NCBI GenBank assembly: GCA_946555345.1
Contig: CAMNSS010000025.1
Coordinates: 1-34,889, forward strand
Direction: 5' to 3'
Origin: an uncultured Eubacterium sp.
GTDB lineage: Bacteria > Bacillota > Clostridia > Peptostreptococcales > Anaerovoracaceae
Length of the DNA: 34,889 nt
Positions 7,544 through 16,935 of the stretch are shown here, in pieces. Under the pieces are notes generated by a model. That model was given only the letters and a program-made list of their open reading frames with translations. It was not told where the DNA came from and searched no databases. How positions within the stretch are numbered: position 1 is the first letter of the stretch; each line of letters opens with the position of its first letter. A program made the translations under genes and the position numbers.

Positions 7544-8032
7544 ATGGCGCTGAGAAATATCGTGCAAGAAGGGGATGAAATCCTGAGAAAACGTTGCAGG
7601 GAAGTAGGGGAAATCAATGAAAGAATCCAGACGATCCTGGACGATATGGTGGAGACGATGCGGGACGCACAGGGCGTGGGGCTGGCCGCCCCACAGATAG
7701 GGATTCTGCGGCGGATGTTCGTGGCAGAGCCTGAACCAGGACGTTTGTACTATTTCATCAATCCGCAGATCGTCATGCAGGAGGGCAGCGCAGAAGGCGA
7801 AGAAGGCTGCCTATCCGTCATGGGTTATGCGGGCATGGTGAACCGTCCGGAGAAGATTACGATCAAGGGATTGGACCGGGATGGGAAGCCGCAGGAATAC
7901 ACGTTTGAGGGATTTGATGCAAGGGTGATGTGCCACGAATCCGACCACCTGGATGGGATTTTGTACGTGGATAAAGCCAGGGAAGTCTATGATGTTACAG
8001 CGCAGGCAGATGCTGCGGACGAGGAAGTTTAA
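7544..8032 (+). CDS. def: peptide deformylase
   Basis: A 162-residue deformylase that removes the formyl group from nascent N-terminal methionine. All three active-site motifs are present: GVGLAAPQIG near residue 44, EGCLSV near 87 and HESDHLDG near 131. The HExDH motif supplies the metal-binding histidines and catalytic Glu. The start ATG follows GGAGG by nine nt. Its stop codon directly abuts the fmt ATG, so Fmt (adds formyl) and Def (removes it) are translationally adjacent. Confidence 0.97.
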   Translation: MALRNIVQEGDEILRKRCREVGEINERIQTILDDMVETMRDAQGVGLAAPQIGILRRMFVAEPEPGRLYYFINPQIVMQEGSAEGEEGCLSVMGYAGMVNRPEKITIKGLDRDGKPQEYTFEGFDARVMCHESDHLDGILYVDKAREVYDVTAQADAADEEV

Positions 8033-8956
8033 ATGAAGGTTGTATATATGGGAACGCCTGATTTTGCAGTGCCTTCTTTGGAAGCGCTTTATCAGGCAGG
8101 GCATGAAATCTGCTATGTGGTCACGCAGCCGGACGCTGTCCGGGACAGGGGAAAGAAGGTTAAGTTTTCTCCCGTCAAGGAAAAGGCGCTTGCCTTGGGG
8201 CTTTCCGTGTTGCAGCCTGCGAGGGTCAAGGGCGATGCGGAGCTGCTTCGCATTTTGCGGGAGGCGAAGCCAGATCTGATCGCGGTGGCGGCATATGGGC
8301 AGATTTTACCGAAGGAAATTCTGGATATCCCCGTTTACGGGTGCGTGAACGTCCACGGCTCGCTTTTGCCCCGGTTTCGCGGCGCGGCGCCGATCCAGCG
8401 GGCAATCATGGAAGGCGACGCAGAAACGGGCGTAACGATCATGTACATGGAGGAAGGACTGGATACGGGCGATATGCTGGCAAAGACGGCCGTTCCGATC
8501 GGCAAGAAGACTGGGCAGCAGCTTCACGATGAGCTGGCGGCCGCAGGGGCAAAGCTTTTGGCAGATACCATCTTAAAGCTCCCGTCCATAACGGGCGAGA
8601 AGCAGCGGGACGAGGAGTCCACCTATGCGCCGATGATCAGCAAAAAAGAAGGACATATTGATTTTTCCAAAACGCCTGCGCAGATTGAACGCATGGCCAG
8701 GGCCTTTGATCCGTGGCCGGGGACGTACTTTTACTATGGCGAAAAAATGATAAAGGTCCATGCGGCAGAGGATATCGCGGAAAAAAGCAGCGCCGCTTTC
8801 GGCACTGTGCTTGGGTTTTCTGCGCAGGGGCTTGATATTGCTGCTGGCGGCGGTGTGCTGCGCGTGACGCAGATTCAAGTTCCTGGAAAGAAACGGGTGG
8901 AAATAAAAGAATATTTAAAGGGCAATTCCATTGAAATTGGAACCGTTTTAGGATAA
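8033..8956 (+). CDS. fmt: methionyl-tRNA formyltransferase
   Basis: A 307-residue Fmt that formylates initiator Met-tRNA using 10-formyl-tetrahydrofolate. The N-terminal VVYMGTPDFAVPSLEAL, the HGSLLPRFRGAAPIQ motif near residue 109, the MYMEEGLDTGDML segment and the C-terminal APMISKKEGHIDF/DPWPGTYF region are characteristic. Length is normal. The ATG immediately follows the def stop codon with no spacer, and the ribosome-binding site lies in the end of def (GAGGAAG). Confidence 0.97.
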   Translation: MKVVYMGTPDFAVPSLEALYQAGHEICYVVTQPDAVRDRGKKVKFSPVKEKALALGLSVLQPARVKGDAELLRILREAKPDLIAVAAYGQILPKEILDIPVYGCVNVHGSLLPRFRGAAPIQRAIMEGDAETGVTIMYMEEGLDTGDMLAKTAVPIGKKTGQQLHDELAAAGAKLLADTILKLPSITGEKQRDEESTYAPMISKKEGHIDFSKTPAQIERMARAFDPWPGTYFYYGEKMIKVHAAEDIAEKSSAAFGTVLGFSAQGLDIAAGGGVLRVTQIQVPGKKRVEIKEYLKGNSIEIGTVLG

Positions 8957-8979
8957 AATACCAGTCAAGGGGTGATTTT

Positions 8980-9684
8980 ATGTATTTTGGGATGTTTGAT
9001 CCGACGATTATTGTATTGATTCCGGCAATTTTGTTTGCCATGTATGCGCAGTCAAAGGTGAGGCATGCGTACAGCAAATACCTGCGGGTGCCGGCGAGGC
9101 GGGGCATTACGGGCAGGCAGGCGGCTCGGATGATCCTGGACAGTAACGGGCTGCGGCACGTTCCCATCGAGATGGTAGCGGGCAGCCTTACCGACCATTA
9201 CGATCCTGGCAAGGATGTGATGCGGCTGTCAAGCGATGTGTACAACGGGACGTCCATTGCCTCCGTCAGTATTGCGGCGCATGAATCAGGCCATGCGATA
9301 CAGGATGGGACAGCCTATGGATTTTTGAAGTTCCGCAATGCGATCGCGCCTGTCGTGAATGTCGTTTCGACTGCGTCCTGGCCGCTGCTCCTGGTGGGGC
9401 TGATCATCATATGGCAGGGAAATGTCACGACGGGGAATATGGTATTCAATTTAGGGATTATATTTTTTCTGGCAGTGGTGCTTTTCCATACGGTGACATT
9501 GCCGGTGGAGGTCAACGCCAGCAGGAGGGCCATCGAGCAACTGACCGCCCTCAATATCATCGATGAGGCGGAAGCGAAAGGCGCGCGGAAGGTGCTTTCA
9601 GCGGCGGCGATGACTTATGTGGCGGCGCTCGCAACGGCGGTGGCCAATTTAATCAGGATTTTATTGCTTAGGAGGCGAGACTGA
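8980..9684 (+). CDS. neutral zinc metallopeptidase, YugP type (PF04298)
   Basis: A 234-residue membrane-associated protein of the Zn_peptidase_2 family. It has an N-terminal membrane segment (IIVLIPAILFAMYA), the zinc-binding HESGH motif near residue 101, two central hydrophobic segments (residues ~130-145 and ~150-175) and a hydrophobic C terminus. SNGLRHVPIEMV and VNASRRAIEQL fit the family. The substrate is unknown. The start ATG follows AAGGGGTGATTTT. The stop TGA overlaps the rsmB ATG by one base (TGATG), indicating coupled translation. The same gene neighbours fmt and rsmB in many Clostridia. Confidence 0.9.
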   Translation: MYFGMFDPTIIVLIPAILFAMYAQSKVRHAYSKYLRVPARRGITGRQAARMILDSNGLRHVPIEMVAGSLTDHYDPGKDVMRLSSDVYNGTSIASVSIAAHESGHAIQDGTAYGFLKFRNAIAPVVNVVSTASWPLLLVGLIIIWQGNVTTGNMVFNLGIIFFLAVVLFHTVTLPVEVNASRRAIEQLTALNIIDEAEAKGARKVLSAAAMTYVAALATAVANLIRILLLRRRD

Positions 9685-10976
9685 TGGATATCAACAGGAA
9701 AACGTCATATTTGGCGCTTTTGGACGTAGAATCTAAAAAGGCATATTCCAATCTGGCATTAAATCACCAGATCATCGTGAATAAACCCCATGCGCAGGGC
9801 TTTGTGCGGGAGCTGGTATACGGCGTTTTGGAAAGCAAGCTGACATTGGATTACTATATCGATATGCTTGTAAAGGATGGGATCAAGAGCCTGCGGGCGC
9901 AGGAGTTGACCATACTGCGGATGGGAATTTACCAACTGAAATACATGAATTCCGTTCCGGAATATGCAGCGGTGAATGAAAGCGTTGCGCTTGCCAAGAA
10001 ATATTGCCGGGGAAAATCGGGCTTCATCAATGGCGTATTGCGGGAATACCTGAACAAGAAAATGCAGCTGCGGATGCCGGATAAAAACGAAGATGAAATC
10101 AGGTATTTGTCCATCAAATATTCCTATGCACCGTGGATCATAGAGCTGTGGCTGGAGCATTACAGCCCGGATTTCGTGGAAGAACTGCTCAAAGCGGGGA
10201 ATGCGCGGCCGCCGGTGACCATCAGGCTGAACTGGCTGCGGGTGATGAAAGACGACTTGATACAGAACCTGGAGGCGAAAAATTTCCAGGTGGAAGAAGG
10301 CAAGGTATGCCAGAATGCCCTTCGTGTGAAAGGAAGCCGCTTGTTGGATACGGAGCTTTACAAGATGGGGATGTTTACCCCGCAGGATGAAAGTTCTATC
10401 TTGGTGGCGGAAAAACTCGATCCAAAGCATGGGGAAACCATCATGGACGTATGCGCAGCCCCTGGCGGCAAGACCACTGCGATTGCTGAGCGGATGAATA
10501 ATACGGGGAAAATCATCGCTTCGGATATCTACAGGAGAAAACTGGACCTGATCGATAAGGAGGCAAAACGGCTGGGCATCACGAACATCCAGACGCGTTC
10601 CTGGGATGCGACCAGGGTCGATTCGGCCATGTTCCAGAAGGCGGATCGCGTTTTAGTGGACGTTCCTTGCTCCGGCTTGGGCGTCATCAGGAGAAAACCG
10701 GAAATTAAATACAAAGAATTTACAGAAGATATGGAGCTTTTGCCTAAGAAGCAGCTGGCGATTCTTTCCGCATCATCGAATTATGTGAAGCCGAGCGGTA
10801 CGCTCTTGTACAGCACTTGTACCATAAACCCGAAAGAAAATGAAAAGGTAACGGAAAAATTCCTCAGAAAAAACCCATCGTTCAAGATTGCAGACAGGAT
10901 CGTGCTGTTCCCGAATGTAGATGGAACGGATGGATTTTACATTTGCGTGATGCGAAAAGAGGATAGCCTGCTGTAA
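9684..10976 (+). CDS. rsmB: 16S rRNA (cytosine-967 C5) methyltransferase
   Basis: A 430-residue RsmB (Sun/Fmu). The N-terminal NusB-like RNA-binding domain covers about residues 1-140 (LALLDVESKKAY, FVRELVYGVLE). The SAM-dependent methyltransferase domain carries CAAPGGKTT near 257, DVPCSGLG near 326 and STCTI near 377, including the two cysteines of the m5C mechanism. The ATG overlaps the preceding stop. In many Firmicutes rlmN comes next; here prpC follows after 23 nt instead. Confidence 0.95.
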   Translation: MDINRKTSYLALLDVESKKAYSNLALNHQIIVNKPHAQGFVRELVYGVLESKLTLDYYIDMLVKDGIKSLRAQELTILRMGIYQLKYMNSVPEYAAVNESVALAKKYCRGKSGFINGVLREYLNKKMQLRMPDKNEDEIRYLSIKYSYAPWIIELWLEHYSPDFVEELLKAGNARPPVTIRLNWLRVMKDDLIQNLEAKNFQVEEGKVCQNALRVKGSRLLDTELYKMGMFTPQDESSILVAEKLDPKHGETIMDVCAAPGGKTTAIAERMNNTGKIIASDIYRRKLDLIDKEAKRLGITNIQTRSWDATRVDSAMFQKADRVLVDVPCSGLGVIRRKPEIKYKEFTEDMELLPKKQLAILSASSNYVKPSGTLLYSTCTINPKENEKVTEKFLRKNPSFKIADRIVLFPNVDGTDGFYICVMRKEDSLL

Positions 10977-10999
10977 GAAAAGGAAAGGGCAGATAATAA

Positions 11000-11728
11000 A
11001 TGGTGCAGATAGGATTCAAATGCAACAAAGGCGTTGTTCGTGAAAACAATGAAGACGCCTGTTTCGTAATTCCCAGCCATGATGTTTACATCGTCGCCGA
11101 CGGGGTAGGCGGCAACCGTTCGGGAGAGGTTGCAAGCAGGACGGCAGTCAGTGAGATTGCCAGCTTCGTGGACGGCGGGGATTTGCAGGAGCGGCAAAGC
11201 GCGGAAGACATCTTTTCTTTTTTTTATGAGGCGATGGAAACTGCGAACGGCACGATATACCAGCTGGGTGTTGAAAACCCGGAAGACCGGGGGATGGCTA
11301 CGACAGTGGTCATCGCCTACGTTAAGGATGACACGGCATACATTTCAAATATTGGGGACAGCAGGGCATACTTATTCAGAAAAAATACGTTAAACAGGAT
11401 TACGACCGATCACACCTATGTCAATGAGCTGATCAGCCAAGGCGTTATTACGGAAGCGGAAGCGGAAAATCACAAACAGAAAAATGTTATCACCAAAGCA
11501 TTGGGTACGGAAGTTCTGGCAGAGCCGGATTTTTACAAGGTGGGCATGGAGAAGGACGATATCCTGATGCTCTGTTCCGACGGGCTTTACGGTGAAGTGG
11601 AACATGCAGCCATGGAGCGCATGCTGAGCGGCGGCGCAAGCATGAACGATACGTGTGCGCAGCTTGTGGAAGAAGCCATCAAATGCGGCGGAAGGGATAA
11701 CATTACGGTAGTTTGTATTAAAATATGA
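11000..11728 (+). CDS. prpC: PP2C-type protein phosphatase (PrpC/Stp)
   Basis: A 242-residue soluble Ser/Thr phosphatase of the PPM family, the partner that reverses phosphorylation by the adjacent PASTA kinase. Metal-binding motifs are visible in order: RENNEDAC, ADGVGGNRSGEVAS, ISNIGDSRAYL, TDHTYV, CSDGLYGEV and GGRDNITVV. Length is normal. The start at 11000 has a loose purine-rich upstream region (AAGGAAAGGG). The kinase gene begins 18 nt downstream. Confidence 0.95.
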   Translation: MVQIGFKCNKGVVRENNEDACFVIPSHDVYIVADGVGGNRSGEVASRTAVSEIASFVDGGDLQERQSAEDIFSFFYEAMETANGTIYQLGVENPEDRGMATTVVIAYVKDDTAYISNIGDSRAYLFRKNTLNRITTDHTYVNELISQGVITEAEAENHKQKNVITKALGTEVLAEPDFYKVGMEKDDILMLCSDGLYGEVEHAAMERMLSGGASMNDTCAQLVEEAIKCGGRDNITVVCIKI

Positions 11729-11746
11729 TTGTTTTAGGAGGAACGT

Positions 11747-13543
11747 ATGAGTAATAAAGTACTCGCAGGCAGATATGAGCTTTTCGAGCGGATCGGCGAA
11801 GGCGGAATGTCAGTCGTATATAAGGCCAAGGACAAGCTTTTGAATCGCTTTGTGGCGATCAAGATTTTAAAGCCGCAGTTTATCGGCGACCATAAATTTA
11901 TCGACAGCTTTCGAAGGGAGTCGCAGGCGGCCGCCAGTATGTCCCATCCCAATATCGTCAACATTTACGATGTAGGAAGGGAAGGCAATATCCATTACAT
12001 CGTGATGGAGCTGATCGAAGGCAAAACCTTAAGTGATTATATCAAGGCGCAAGGCGCGATGTCTTATCCGAAAGTCATTGCGCTTTCAAAACAGATTGCC
12101 GCAGCGTTATCGTTTGCCCATAAAAACCATATTATCCATCGGGATGTTAAGCCGCACAACGTGATGATCGCACCGAATGGCACGGCAAAGATCACGGATT
12201 TTGGCATTGCCAAGGCCGTGAATGCCGCCACCATCGTGGACAATACGGAAGGCATCATCGGTTCGGTGCATTATTTTTCGCCGGAGCAGGCGCGGGGCGG
12301 ATACGTGGATGAAAAATCCGATATCTATTCCCTCGGAATCGTTATGTATGAGATGCTGACGGGCAGGGTGCCTTTTGACGGGGACAATCCGGTCAACATC
12401 GCATTGATGCATATCAACGGCGAGATGATACCGCCGTCCAAGCTGGTAGCAGGCGTGCCGCCTGCGCTGGAGCATATCATCCTCAAATGCACGGATAAAT
12501 ACCCGGTCAACCGGTATGCCTCTGCAGATGAGCTGATCGAGGCGCTCAACAACCTGGAATTTGTGGGCAGCGTCGTAGGAAGTTCCGTCCTGATGGGCGG
12601 AAATAACGGCGAGCCGCAGGACAGGATGCAGGCAGACGGACAAGGGCCGATTGCGGAAACCGATTACGACGACGGCGAGGATGAGTACGAAGAGGATCGG
12701 GCTGGCAAGGGGAAAAAGAAAGACAAAAATAAAAATAAGAAAAAACCGATGGATAAGAAGAAAAAGATGATTATCATCGGTTCATGCGTTGCCGCAGGGA
12801 TTCTCATCATCGGGCTGATTGCCGCCGCTGCGCTGGGTGCATTCGGAGGCAAGGAGATCGAAGCGCCGAACTTCAAGAACATGACGCTGGAGGAGGCAAA
12901 GGACGCCGCCAAGGAATACAACATCAAGGTGAAAAAAGGCGATGAGGTCATAAGCGAGGAAGTGGAAAAGGGCAAGATCGTTTCCCAAGATCCGAAGGCG
13001 GGCGAGATGGTCAAGGAAGGCGGTACCATCAAGGTCAATATCAGCATCGGGCTGGGGGACGGCGATATCCCTGACCTCACAGGGAAAATGCAGAATGAAT
13101 TAGAAGCCTACTTGAAAGCGGCGGGCTTTTCCCTCGGTTCAGTGACTTCCGAACCGGGGCAAGAACCACAGGGAACTGTCATCAGGCAGGATCCAGCCGC
13201 AGGAACGAAGGCGGAGAAGGGGACGGCGATCAACGTGGTCGTCAGCGATGGCTCGAAGGCGAAAGCGATCATGCCGTTCGTAACGGGCATGACCTTGGGA
13301 GATGCTTCCAGTGCGATTGCGAACGCAGGACTAAAGGTCGGGAACGTCACTTACGATTACAGCGATACGTATGCGAACGGAGAAGTGATGTGGCAACAGT
13401 TTGAAGGCAATGCGCAAAAAGAGCGGGGAACGTCCGTAAAGCTGATCGTCAGCAAGGGCAAGAAGCCGGAACCGACGACGCAGACACCGCAGCCAACGCC
13501 GCAGCCTGGTGATACCGATGGCGAAAATGAAAACGAAGACTAA
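11747..13543 (+). CDS. prkC: PASTA-domain Ser/Thr protein kinase
   Basis: A 598-residue bitopic membrane kinase. The cytoplasmic Hanks-type domain (about 10-270) shows GEGGMSVVYKA, VAIK, HRDVKPHN near residue 131, the DFG motif near 151 and SPEQARGG. A charged Asp/Glu then Lys-rich juxtamembrane stretch (about 305-338) precedes one transmembrane helix at 340-366. Three PASTA repeats follow outside the cell (about 370-435, 436-505 and 506-573), then a Pro/Thr tail. Such kinases bind muropeptide-like ligands and control growth, cell wall synthesis and germination. The start has a textbook AGGAGG. prpC lies immediately upstream. Confidence 0.96.
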   Translation: MSNKVLAGRYELFERIGEGGMSVVYKAKDKLLNRFVAIKILKPQFIGDHKFIDSFRRESQAAASMSHPNIVNIYDVGREGNIHYIVMELIEGKTLSDYIKAQGAMSYPKVIALSKQIAAALSFAHKNHIIHRDVKPHNVMIAPNGTAKITDFGIAKAVNAATIVDNTEGIIGSVHYFSPEQARGGYVDEKSDIYSLGIVMYEMLTGRVPFDGDNPVNIALMHINGEMIPPSKLVAGVPPALEHIILKCTDKYPVNRYASADELIEALNNLEFVGSVVGSSVLMGGNNGEPQDRMQADGQGPIAETDYDDGEDEYEEDRAGKGKKKDKNKNKKKPMDKKKKMIIIGSCVAAGILIIGLIAAAALGAFGGKEIEAPNFKNMTLEEAKDAAKEYNIKVKKGDEVISEEVEKGKIVSQDPKAGEMVKEGGTIKVNISIGLGDGDIPDLTGKMQNELEAYLKAAGFSLGSVTSEPGQEPQGTVIRQDPAAGTKAEKGTAINVVVSDGSKAKAIMPFVTGMTLGDASSAIANAGLKVGNVTYDYSDTYANGEVMWQQFEGNAQKERGTSVKLIVSKGKKPEPTTQTPQPTPQPGDTDGENENED

Positions 13544-13581
13544 TAATACGACAAAATAACAGAATAAGCGGAGTTGGCAAA

Positions 13582-14496
13582 TTGAAAGGTTTGATCATAA
13601 AAGGAATCGCCGGATTTTATTATGTAAAATCCGGCGATGCAGTATTTCGGTGCAAGGCGCGCGGCATTTTCAAACAGAGGGACATGAAACCAGCCGTGGG
13701 GGATCATGTGACTGTGGAAGTGATTCCTGGAAACGATGACAGCTTGATTACCGAAATCTTTCCCAGAAAAAATAGCTTCATCCGTCCCTTTATCGCCAAT
13801 GTGGATTGTTTTGCCATCGTAGTGGCGGCGATAAAGCCAGAGCCTGTGTGGCGGGTTTTGGATCGTTTCCTGGTGATGGCGGAAAACAACGATACTGATA
13901 TCATCATCTGCATCAATAAATGCGATCTGGCGGAGGATGACACGAAAGCAAAGGGAAAAAAGGCGTCGGCAAACATAAAAATGATAAAGGAAATCTATGA
14001 ACCGCTCTATCCCGTCGTGTGCCTTGGCAATGCGCAGGGGGCAAGAACATATGAAACCAGCCGCCTGCGGGAATTGATTGCGGGGAAAACTGTAGCGCTG
14101 GCAGGTCCGTCAGGCGTGGGAAAGTCAACGATTCTGAACAGGCTTATCCCGGCGGCTTCAGCGGAGACCGGCAATATCAGCGAAAAATCCCAGCGGGGGA
14201 AGCATACGACCAGGCACGCCGAACTTTTTCCCATCGATGCAGCGGCGGAAACGATGATCTTCGATACGCCTGGATTCACCTCGTTCGACATTTTAGAAGC
14301 GGCGGAAGCGGAGTTGCAGTACTTGTTCCCGGAAATCGCAAAACATATCGGAACTTGCAAATACCATAATTGCAGGCATATCGCAGAGCCGGGATGCAGG
14401 GTTTTAGCTGCGCTGGCGGAAGGCAAAATCAGCCGGGGCAGGTATGAATCCTATAAGGCTTTACTAAATGAAATCAAACAATCTGGACAATACTAA
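13582..14496 (+). CDS. rsgA: small ribosomal subunit biogenesis GTPase RsgA
   Basis: A 304-residue circularly permuted GTPase that acts late in 30S subunit maturation. The G motifs occur in the diagnostic permuted order: NKCDLA (G4) near residue 112, GPSGVGKST (G1) near 175, RGKHTT (G2) and DTPGF (G3) near 228. The C-terminal zinc finger is CKYHNC with a later EPGCRV. The N-terminal OB fold covers the first ~70 residues. The start is TTG at 13582, eight nt after GGAG; no in-frame ATG suits the OB fold better. rpe follows after 15 nt. Confidence 0.95.
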   Translation: MKGLIIKGIAGFYYVKSGDAVFRCKARGIFKQRDMKPAVGDHVTVEVIPGNDDSLITEIFPRKNSFIRPFIANVDCFAIVVAAIKPEPVWRVLDRFLVMAENNDTDIIICINKCDLAEDDTKAKGKKASANIKMIKEIYEPLYPVVCLGNAQGARTYETSRLRELIAGKTVALAGPSGVGKSTILNRLIPAASAETGNISEKSQRGKHTTRHAELFPIDAAAETMIFDTPGFTSFDILEAAEAELQYLFPEIAKHIGTCKYHNCRHIAEPGCRVLAALAEGKISRGRYESYKALLNEIKQSGQY

Positions 14497-14511
14497 GAGG
14501 AGGATATGGTC

Positions 14512-15162
14512 ATGATAAAACTAGCGCCATCGATTTTATCAGCAGATTTTTCAAGGCTGGCAGAAAGCGTTGCACAGATCGAAACAGGCGGGGCGCACTT
14601 GATCCATGTGGACGTGATGGATGGGCATTTCGTTCCCAACATCAGTTTTGGCGCTCCCGTGATGAAAAGCCTTTGCGGCAAGACGGAGTTGCCCTTCGAT
14701 GTGCATTTGATGATCGAAGAGCCGGACCGCTACATCGAGGATTTCGTAACGGAGCAGACGGAATCCATTACAGTACACCAGGAGGCTTGCATTCACCTGG
14801 ACAGGACGGTTTCCCATATCAAATCGCTGGGCGTAAAAGCAGGCGTTGCCATCAATCCTGCGACACCGCTTGCCATGCTCGATTGCATTTTAGCGGATGT
14901 GGACATGGTGTTGTTGATGTCGGTCAATCCCGGCTTTGGCGGACAGAAGCTGATTCCGTCCGTGCTGGAAAAGGCGAAAGTGCTTTGCCGCACAAAGCGG
15001 AAAAACGATATGGGTTTTGAGATAGAAATAGACGGTGGGATCACGCTCGATAATGTCAGGGAGGCGGTCGATTCCGGCGTGGAAATCATCGTCGCAGGTT
15101 CGTCAGTCTTCGGCGGCGGGAAACCGCAGCAGAGGACGAAGGAATTTCTGGATACTTTTTAA
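14512..15162 (+). CDS. rpe: ribulose-phosphate 3-epimerase
   Basis: A 216-residue TIM-barrel enzyme interconverting ribulose-5-phosphate and xylulose-5-phosphate in the pentose phosphate pathway. Motifs: APSILSADFSRL, HVDVMDGHFVPNISFG, HLMIEEPDRY, VNPGFGGQKL and EIDGGIT, including the metal-binding His/Asp residues. An ATG at 14506 is only two nt from the GGAGG (14499-14503), whereas the ATG at 14512 is eight nt away, so the latter is preferred and gives MIKLAPSILS. It sits between rsgA and plsX, as rsgA-rpe do in many Firmicutes. Confidence 0.95.
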   Translation: MIKLAPSILSADFSRLAESVAQIETGGAHLIHVDVMDGHFVPNISFGAPVMKSLCGKTELPFDVHLMIEEPDRYIEDFVTEQTESITVHQEACIHLDRTVSHIKSLGVKAGVAINPATPLAMLDCILADVDMVLLMSVNPGFGGQKLIPSVLEKAKVLCRTKRKNDMGFEIEIDGGITLDNVREAVDSGVEIIVAGSSVFGGGKPQQRTKEFLDTF

Positions 15163-15186
15163 AGGCGGGTTATGAAGGAGGAAACA

Positions 15187-16221
15187 ATGAGGATTATTCT
15201 CGATGGCATGGGAGGAGACAATGCGCCTTATGAAATCGTCAAAGGCGCAGCTTTGGCAGCAGGTGAGGTCAAGGGGCACGAGATCATCATCGTCGGCAAA
15301 GAAGATGAAATCAAAGCAGAGCTAAAAAGATGCGGCTTTCAAGGCGATAATATCAGGGTCGTCCACGCAGGCGATGTGATCACGATGGAGGACAGCCCGG
15401 TAAAGGCCATCAGGCGCAAGCCGGATGCTTCCATGGTCGTGGGGCTTTGCATGCTGCGGGACGGAGAAGGCGACCTGTTTCTCTCGGGCGGCAATACGGG
15501 TGCGCTGGTCGTCGGTTCGCGGATGATTTTAGACAGGATCGATGGGATCGACCGTCCGGTCCTGGCCAGCATCTATCCATGTCTCGGGTATAAGCCGTCT
15601 TTGCTGGTGGATGCAGGCGCAAGCGCAGAGGCCAAGGCGCACCATCTGCTGGAATACGGTTTGATGGGCAGCATCTATATCGAAAAGGTCTGGGGACGCC
15701 CCAATCCCAGCGTGGGTCTTGTGAACCTGGGAACAGAGGAAAGCAAAGGGACAAGCGTTACCAAGGATGCGCACCGGAGGTTTAAGATGGCGCCGGTTCA
15801 TTTTGTCGGCAATGTGGAAGCCAGGGAACTGCCAACATATGCGTGTGATGTGATCGTATGCGATGGATTTGTGGGCAATGTGATCCTCAAGCTTTCAGAA
15901 GGCCTTGCGATGAATATTTTAAATGTCGTGAAAAACAAGCTCATGACGAACTTGAAAACGAAGATGGCGGCGCTGATATTAAAACCGCAGCTTGAAGAGT
16001 TGAAGAATGATTTTGATTATGAGGAATACGGCGGTGCGCCGATTTTGGGCGTGAACGGGCCGGTGATCAAATTTCACGGTTCTTCGACCGCCAGCGCAGT
16101 GAAGAATGCGATTATCAAGGGAATCCCGTATGGAACGGAAAATGTGGTGGAAATCATCAGGACTTCCATGCTGGATCTGGAAGAAACCATCGAAAAGGAT
16201 GAAGAAGAACTGGATGCGTAA
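15187..16221 (+). CDS. plsX: phosphate acyltransferase PlsX
   Basis: A 344-residue PlsX, which converts acyl-ACP to acyl-phosphate for the PlsX/PlsY route to lysophosphatidate. The N-terminal MRIILDGMGGDNAP, SGGNTGALV, DAGASAEA, CDGFVGNVILK and EYGGAPILGVNGPVI segments are diagnostic. The ATG at 15172 contains the ribosome-binding site itself (AAGGAGG at 15175-15181), so the ATG at 15187, five nt after it, is the likely start. PlsY and GpsA are encoded further along the same block. acpP, often directly after plsX, is absent from this position; rnc follows after 18 nt. Confidence 0.96.
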   Translation: MRIILDGMGGDNAPYEIVKGAALAAGEVKGHEIIIVGKEDEIKAELKRCGFQGDNIRVVHAGDVITMEDSPVKAIRRKPDASMVVGLCMLRDGEGDLFLSGGNTGALVVGSRMILDRIDGIDRPVLASIYPCLGYKPSLLVDAGASAEAKAHHLLEYGLMGSIYIEKVWGRPNPSVGLVNLGTEESKGTSVTKDAHRRFKMAPVHFVGNVEARELPTYACDVIVCDGFVGNVILKLSEGLAMNILNVVKNKLMTNLKTKMAALILKPQLEELKNDFDYEEYGGAPILGVNGPVIKFHGSSTASAVKNAIIKGIPYGTENVVEIIRTSMLDLEETIEKDEEELDA

Positions 16222-16239
16222 AAAGGAGAAAGAGAGGCG

Positions 16240-16935
16240 ATGAACAACATTCGGCTGCTTGAGGAAAAAATCAATTATCATTTCCATGATCAGAGGCTTT
16301 TGGAGAATGCCGTCACCCATAGCTCATATATGAAGGAATGCAACCGGGAAGGGCAGAGCAATGAACGGCTTGAGTTTTTAGGCGATGCGTTTTTCGATGC
16401 GATCATTGGGGAAGAGCTATACAGAATTTTCCCGCATAAGGAAGAGGGATTTTTGTCTAGGACGAGAGCGACGCTTGTCTGTGAAAAATCTTTGGCGAAG
16501 GTGGCTTCTGCGCTTTGCATCGGCGATCATCTTTTGCTTGGGCATGGAGAAGAACGAAGCGGCGGCAGGCAGCGGGAATCGATCTTGGCCGACACGATGG
16601 AAGCGATCTTCGGGGCGGTCTACCTGGACGGCGGTTTTTCTGCGGCAAAACAGGTGGTGCTGGCTCTTTTTGGGCAGGCGATAGACGATGCCAGGCACGG
16701 GAAGTATGTGGTAACGGATTATAAGACGGCCTTGCAGGAAAAGCTGCAAAGCCGGGGAATCACCGATATCAAATACGTGCTTTTGGAGGAGAGCGGGCCT
16801 GACCATGATAAGACTTTTCTCGTTCAGCTTGCGGTCGATGGACGGCCGATGGCCACGGGGGAAGGCAAGAGCAAGAAACAGGCGGAGCAGCGCGCTGCGG
16901 AGGCGATGATGGAAAGGGAAGTGGATGTATTTTAA
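16240..16935 (+). CDS. rnc: ribonuclease III
   Basis: A 231-residue double-strand-specific endoribonuclease that processes rRNA precursors and structured mRNAs. The signature ERLEFLGDA near residue 47 and the second catalytic element ILADTMEAIFGAVYLD supply the acidic metal-binding residues. A dsRNA-binding domain fills about residues 158-228 (DYKTALQEKLQS, GEGKSKKQAEQRAA). The start has AAAGGAGAAAGAGAGG upstream. The end overlaps the smc start by 11 nt, suggesting translational coupling. Confidence 0.96.
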   Translation: MNNIRLLEEKINYHFHDQRLLENAVTHSSYMKECNREGQSNERLEFLGDAFFDAIIGEELYRIFPHKEEGFLSRTRATLVCEKSLAKVASALCIGDHLLLGHGEERSGGRQRESILADTMEAIFGAVYLDGGFSAAKQVVLALFGQAIDDARHGKYVVTDYKTALQEKLQSRGITDIKYVLLEESGPDHDKTFLVQLAVDGRPMATGEGKSKKQAEQRAAEAMMEREVDVF

